DNA of 64,000 nucleotides. Origin: Alphaproteobacteria bacterium (GTDB lineage Bacteria > Pseudomonadota > Alphaproteobacteria > DSM-16000 > Inquilinaceae). The translations under genes and the position numbers were made by a program. The stretch covers positions 25,168 through 89,167 of the forward strand of contig JANQIX010000014.1 in assembly GCA_028281925.1 (NCBI GenBank), written 5' to 3'. Shown here in pieces: positions 60,914 to 64,000 of this stretch (its first letter is position 1; the number at the start of each line of letters is the position of its first letter). The notes below the pieces were generated by a model, which saw nothing but the letters and a program-made list of their open reading frames with translations, was not told the DNA's origin and ran no database searches.

Positions 60914-61337
60914 CCGATCGAGTTGATATTGTGTATGATCTTTATGCTATAACTCATCAACCTTTCACACGAAACACATGAATGAAAGGTTGACGGCACT
61001 GGCGTGCTGGGATGTCTTATATCGCCTTTGTCTTGGCCGTAGCGTCGGCGGATCTCACGTGTCTGACCCGATGCTTGGTCCCTCGTCCACACCTGCCGAG
61101 CGAATTCGCCAGATCGGAGGATGGTTACTGCGCTTGACCGGCGTTGGTCGAAGACGCGGGGTCAGGGTGGTACGCACCGTGATGATCCGTGCTGGCCCCT
61201 ATTCTGTAGCAGGGGCCGGTGGTGAATTGTCCACCGTTGCTGCCTGGGGTATTGTGCGTACGAAATCTTGACTGCATCGGATTGACAGGCACCGAATACT
61301 GATGGGTGCCAGAGTTATCACTGGGGAGGACACGGGG
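60914..61337. other. Divergent control region of the secretion island
   Basis: A gap of 424 bp between the leftward T1SS operon and the rightward NTPase gene. The AT-rich part is 60920-60985; TTGATA (60923-60928) and TATAAC are a possible promoter pair for the rightward direction. It contains an 11-bp inverted repeat (next entry). Reading frames at 60978-61271 look non-coding. Confidence 0.45.
60957..60993 (+). promoter_or_regulatory. Perfect 11-bp inverted repeat in the divergent control region
   Basis: TCAACCTTTCA (60957-60967) and TGAAAGGTTGA (60983-60993) are perfect reverse complements, 26 bp apart centre to centre (15-nt spacer). It lies about 44 bp from the T1SS start codon, beside the AT-rich promoter zone. 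It could be an operator for a dimeric or tetrameric regulator of secretion genes. Confidence 0.5.
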
Positions 61338-62186
61338 GTGCCGAAGCTGGTTTGTATCTTTGGGGACAAGGGAGGTACCGGCAAGTCCACCTGGGCGCGC
61401 GCCGTTGCCGATCTGTATCGCGTGCGGGGCGTGCGGGCTGCCCTGTTCGATGGCGATTGGGTGTCGCGCAGCCTCTTCCGGGTGTATGGCGCGCGCAGCG
61501 ATCAAGGCGGCTTCGTGCCGCTGGATCAGCAGGATCCCCGTCGCGGCTGTCTGCTCTATGACATCCAGAATAAGAAATACGGCATGGACTTCCTGATCAA
61601 CAGTCTCGAGCTGCCGGATACCCAGGTCGTCTTCCACGACTTGCCGGCCGGCGTGAGGCTGGAATTCATGCAGCTGATGGGACTGGATCGTCCGGATCTG
61701 GCCATGCGGGAGTTCACGGCCGCAGCACGGCATCTGGGGGTTGAGCCGGTGTTCGTTGCGACGTTGACGCCGGCGCGAAGTACGCAGGACACGGCAATCT
61801 GGCTCATCGACACGCTCGGCGACTTGGCGACCGTGATCGCCGTCCGCAACCATCAGTATGGGGAAGAGCAATTCGCCCAATGGGATGGCGCTGCGGGTCA
61901 GGAAGCCGGCCGCGGGCGCAGGACACGGTTCCTGTCTCGCGGCGGGCGTGAGACCATAATGCCCTATCTGGATCCCGATACGTTCGTGCGCTGTGAGATG
62001 ACGGCCAAGCGGTGGAGCGAGCTGACGGACAGCAAGGAAGTCACCGCGGCAGACCGGGCGCGGATCTCTGTGTGGCGCCGTCTGTTCGAAGAAGAAATCC
62101 GCAAGGTGGAAGACTCGCTCGGGTTTGTTTCGGGATCTTCCGGACCTGCTCTGGAGACTGAAGCGACATCGTCGTCGGTCTTGTAA
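61338..62186 (+). CDS. ParA/MinD-like P-loop NTPase
   Basis: A protein of 282 residues. The GTG at 61338 has GGGGAGGA 7 nt upstream; the ATG at 61302 lies before that site. It has a deviant Walker A (GDKGGTGKSTWA), the signature of the MinD/ParA/SIMIBI group, then LFDGDWVSRSLFRVYG as the Walker A' / switch region. HDLPAGV takes the Walker B position. ParA-like proteins position cargo or control synthesis of surface structures. A ParA-like protein beside a large exported adhesin and its T1SS suggests a role in secretion control or positioning; this is inference. The C-terminal 60 residues are charged and unfamiliar. Confidence 0.72.
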   Translation: MPKLVCIFGDKGGTGKSTWARAVADLYRVRGVRAALFDGDWVSRSLFRVYGARSDQGGFVPLDQQDPRRGCLLYDIQNKKYGMDFLINSLELPDTQVVFHDLPAGVRLEFMQLMGLDRPDLAMREFTAAARHLGVEPVFVATLTPARSTQDTAIWLIDTLGDLATVIAVRNHQYGEEQFAQWDGAAGQEAGRGRRTRFLSRGGRETIMPYLDPDTFVRCEMTAKRWSELTDSKEVTAADRARISVWRRLFEEEIRKVEDSLGFVSGSSGPALETEATSSSVL

Positions 62187-62525
62187 TCTCTTGTCGTTGG
62201 AGCGCGCCTGAGCTCGGTAAATGACCTTGTCCAAACTGGGAGGAAAAGGTAAATCCTTTAAACTTTAGATAAGGCTACAGCAATTGCCGCCGATTTATTC
62301 CGAAAATGAGGCGACAGGTTTTAGGGCATGGCGGCGATCAATTTGGTCGCTGCCATGTAATTTGAAGCGGGATTTGAAGCGCACATGCGTAGGTGCCGTA
62401 ACCACTGCGGCTGGCCTAACGTTTTTTTTACGCCTTTGCTATATTCCTTATCGGCTTTTGAGCCGATGGAATTGCTTCGTCTGCGTAGACGCTCAAGGCG
62501 AGTCCTGATCTAGGAGAGCCGGAAG
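62187..62525. other. Adhesin leader with structured and repeated elements
   Basis: A 339-bp gap before the adhesin gene, AT-rich for this genome. It holds an 11-bp stem-loop with one G-U pair (62327-62337 with 62347-62357), a direct repeat ATTTGAAGCG twice at 12-bp spacing (62360-62369, 62372-62381), an 8-T tract (62422-62429), a TATATT box (62440-62445) and a 6-bp hairpin ATCGGC/GCCGAT (62450-62467). The TAGGAGAG before 62526 is the ribosome site. This density of elements suggests tight control. Confidence 0.55.
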
Positions 62526-64000
62526 ATGGCAGCCGACAGGGAAACCACTCCCGAGATCCAGCCTGAAGAGGCGCTGCTTCACGTGACGATCGGCGGGCCG
62601 ACCGCGCCTGACGAGGATGTCGAGCTCACCGCCCGTATGCGTGTCCTGGTCGAGGAAGAGGTCGCCAAGCCCAATATCCATCTTGGCGATCATGAACCGG
62701 CGTCACGCGATCTCTCGTCGCCGGAGGGCGAGCCCCAGGCCGCAACAACGGTGCAGATGGCAGGTGGACCGGCCGCCATGTTGGCCGAAGGGGGACGGCT
62801 GCTGCCGATCCCTCCGGCTGAGGATGATGCCGAGCTTGGCCCGGCCATCAGCGCCGCGCAGGGCGAGACGGAACTGTTCCGGCGGCTCTCCTTCGACATT
62901 GAGCGTGGCCTCTTCGTCGGCGGACTTGATGCGCCGGCCCCCGCGCCGGCCGACGAGGCCGATGATCGTGAACTTCTTCCCGCTGCGGCGCCGAGGCCAG
63001 GGTCGGCTGCCGCACCGGATGCCGACGATACCGATCAACTTCAGGAAGAGCTTCTGATTCGCCAGCGCGTGGTGAACCCGGAGCCGGAGCCGCCCGCCCT
63101 GATCGAGCTGGATGTGGGGCTTCAGGTGGCCGAGGACGCCGGGTCGGGCACAGTTCTCGGAAATCTGGCCGGCAGCGGCGTCTATATAATCACCGCCGGC
63201 AACGGCGACGGCGCATTCGCCGTGGATCCGACCACCGGCGCGCTGACCGTTGCGGACAGCAGCCGCATCGATTTCGAGACCGCGGCCGTCCGCTACATGA
63301 CGGTCGAAAGCGATGATGGCGTCACCGTCACACGGTTCACGGTGACGGTCGACATCACGGACGTGAACGAGGCGCCGGTGCTGGGCGACACCGGGTTCAC
63401 GATCTCCGAAGCCTCGGGCCTGGGCGCTCCGGTCGGGACCTTGACGGCGACGGACGAGGATGCCGGTGCGTCGCTGACCTATAGCATCACGGGCGGCAAC
63501 GGGGACGGTGCGTTCACGATCGACCCGTCGACCGGCGCGGTGACCGTGGCGGATCCGTCTGCGCTGGACCATGAGACGGCGGGGACGCGGACGCTGACGG
63601 TGGAGGTCAGTGACGGGACGCTGTCGGATACGGCGACGGTGACGGTGACGGTGGCGGACGCCAACGAGGCGCCGGTGCTGGGCGATACCGGTTTCACGAT
63701 CTCCGAGGCTTCAGGGCTGGGCGCACCGGTCGGGACGCTGACGGCAACGGATGAGGATGCCGGTGCGTCGCTGACCTACAGCATTACGGGCGGGAACGGG
63801 GACGGCGCGTTCACGATCGACCCGTCGACGGGCGCGGTGACCGTGGCGGACCCGACGGTGCTGGACCATGAGACGGCGGGGACGCGGACGCTGACCGTTG
63901 AGGTGAGCGACGGGACGCTGACGGACACGGCGACGGTGACGGTGACGGTGGCGGACGCCAACGAGGCGCCGGTGCTGGGCGACACCGGGTTCACGATCTC
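62526..64000 (+). CDS. Large cadherin-repeat surface adhesin, cut by the window end
   Basis: An open frame of 491 codons with no stop, continuing past the window. Residues 1-about 195 are acidic, low in order and Pro/Ala-rich, with no Sec signal, fitting a type I secretion substrate whose signal lies at the unseen C-terminus. From about residue 197 come tandem cadherin-like domains: a diverged unit, then near-identical 99-residue units each with 'DTGFTISEASGLGAPVGTLT', 'SLTYSITGGNGDGAFTID' and 'VADPxxLDHETAGTRTLTVE', and DxNEAPVL linkers that bind calcium. GGAGAG precedes the ATG. It follows the NTPase gene and faces the divergent T1SS operon. Confidence 0.8.
   Translation, partial: MAADRETTPEIQPEEALLHVTIGGPTAPDEDVELTARMRVLVEEEVAKPNIHLGDHEPASRDLSSPEGEPQAATTVQMAGGPAAMLAEGGRLLPIPPAEDDAELGPAISAAQGETELFRRLSFDIERGLFVGGLDAPAPAPADEADDRELLPAAAPRPGSAAAPDADDTDQLQEELLIRQRVVNPEPEPPALIELDVGLQVAEDAGSGTVLGNLAGSGVYIITAGNGDGAFAVDPTTGALTVADSSRIDFETAAVRYMTVESDDGVTVTRFTVTVDITDVNEAPVLGDTGFTISEASGLGAPVGTLTATDEDAGASLTYSITGGNGDGAFTIDPSTGAVTVADPSALDHETAGTRTLTVEVSDGTLSDTATVTVTVADANEAPVLGDTGFTISEASGLGAPVGTLTATDEDAGASLTYSITGGNGDGAFTIDPSTGAVTVADPTVLDHETAGTRTLTVEVSDGTLTDTATVTVTVADANEAPVLGDTGFTI
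63366..64000 (+). repeat. Tandem 297-bp cadherin-domain repeat
   Basis: The AACGAGGCGCCGGTGCTGGG motif recurs at 63366, 63663 and 63960, exactly 297 bp (99 codons) apart. Units 1 and 2 are nearly identical at DNA level over their whole length; unit 3 is cut by the window end. A further, diverged unit precedes 63366. Such repeats make copy number prone to change by slippage or recombination. Confidence 0.88.

Noticed and set aside
60978..61271. 97-codon plus-strand frame within the divergent control region
   Set aside because: It starts inside one arm of the inverted repeat, has no ribosome site, and its product has no pattern.
62284..62508. 74-codon frame upstream of the adhesin
   Set aside because: It overlaps the hairpins and the direct repeat and lacks a ribosome site; the cysteine- and arginine-rich product is typical of chance frames.
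63366..64000. Regular repeats at the right end as a CRISPR array
   Set aside because: The period is 297 bp, in frame, and encodes a cadherin domain; there are no short repeats with unique spacers.

Overview
The window is GC-rich, densely coded, single-chromosome-type bacterial DNA. The gene content points to a free-living, flagellated Gram-negative alphaproteobacterium, most like the Rhodospirillales and relatives: a SUV3-like helicase beside an S4 protein, an ELM1-family protein, a glutamyl-Q tRNA(Asp) synthetase, a PCu(A)C-type protein next to a small YHS-like protein, a FlgE/FlgG pair behind a sigma-54-type promoter, and a type I secretion operon beside a cadherin-repeat adhesin. This placement is an inference from family recognition. 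I saw no rRNA, tRNA or CRISPR array.

Layout. 1-3.1 kb: a leader and a two-subunit molybdenum hydroxylase (IorAB type) closed by a strong hairpin. 3.2-7.8 kb: an exported hypothetical, a small region with an IS481-type transposase remnant between inverted copies of a GC-rich repeat, an exported oligopeptidase B, a FecR-domain protein and a DUF3833 lipoprotein. 7.65-10.9 kb: a photolyase/cryptochrome operon (DUF3253, photolyase, DUF2256) divergent from a renalase-like FAD oxidoreductase. 11-13.6 kb: a secreted protein of three fasciclin domains plus RTX repeats. 13.7-19.7 kb: YciI-like protein, patatin-like protein, FAD dehydrogenase, S4 RNA-binding protein and SUV3-like helicase.

19.8-24.6 kb holds three tandem, diverged paralogues of an exported protein family I cannot name. 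24.7-34.3 kb: HtpG, a PCu(A)C-like protein that has lost most copper ligands, a YHS-like protein, a 2-dehydropantoate 2-reductase, a Cache-domain chemoreceptor, an EF-G paralogue and an MttB-family methyltransferase. 34.7-36.6 kb: an orphan asparagine-synthetase-like protein without the nucleophilic cysteine. 36.8-39 kb: flagellar rod/hook genes. 39.1-45.9 kb: an exported isoaspartyl methyltransferase-like protein, a Ser/Thr kinase with a duplicated C-terminal module, a membrane c-haem sensor, PBP4, a chromate transporter and an AsnC/Lrp regulator. 46.1-55.5 kb: ELM1 protein, 2OG-Fe(II) oxygenase, a large orphan protein, TrxB, ACT-like protein, Nudix hydrolase, GluQ-RS, small proteins and an M48 protease.

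55.5-64 kb is a secretion and adhesion island: two adjacent ABC exporters with different active sites plus an HlyD adaptor are transcribed leftward, while a ParA/MinD-like NTPase and a cadherin-repeat adhesin, cut by the window end, are transcribed rightward. No TolC-type outer-membrane protein is present. The fasciclin-RTX protein at 11.5 kb and the adhesin are plausible cargo. The best candidates for undescribed biology are this island, the three-paralogue cluster, the haem-sensor/kinase pair and the DUF3253-photolyase-DUF2256 operon.
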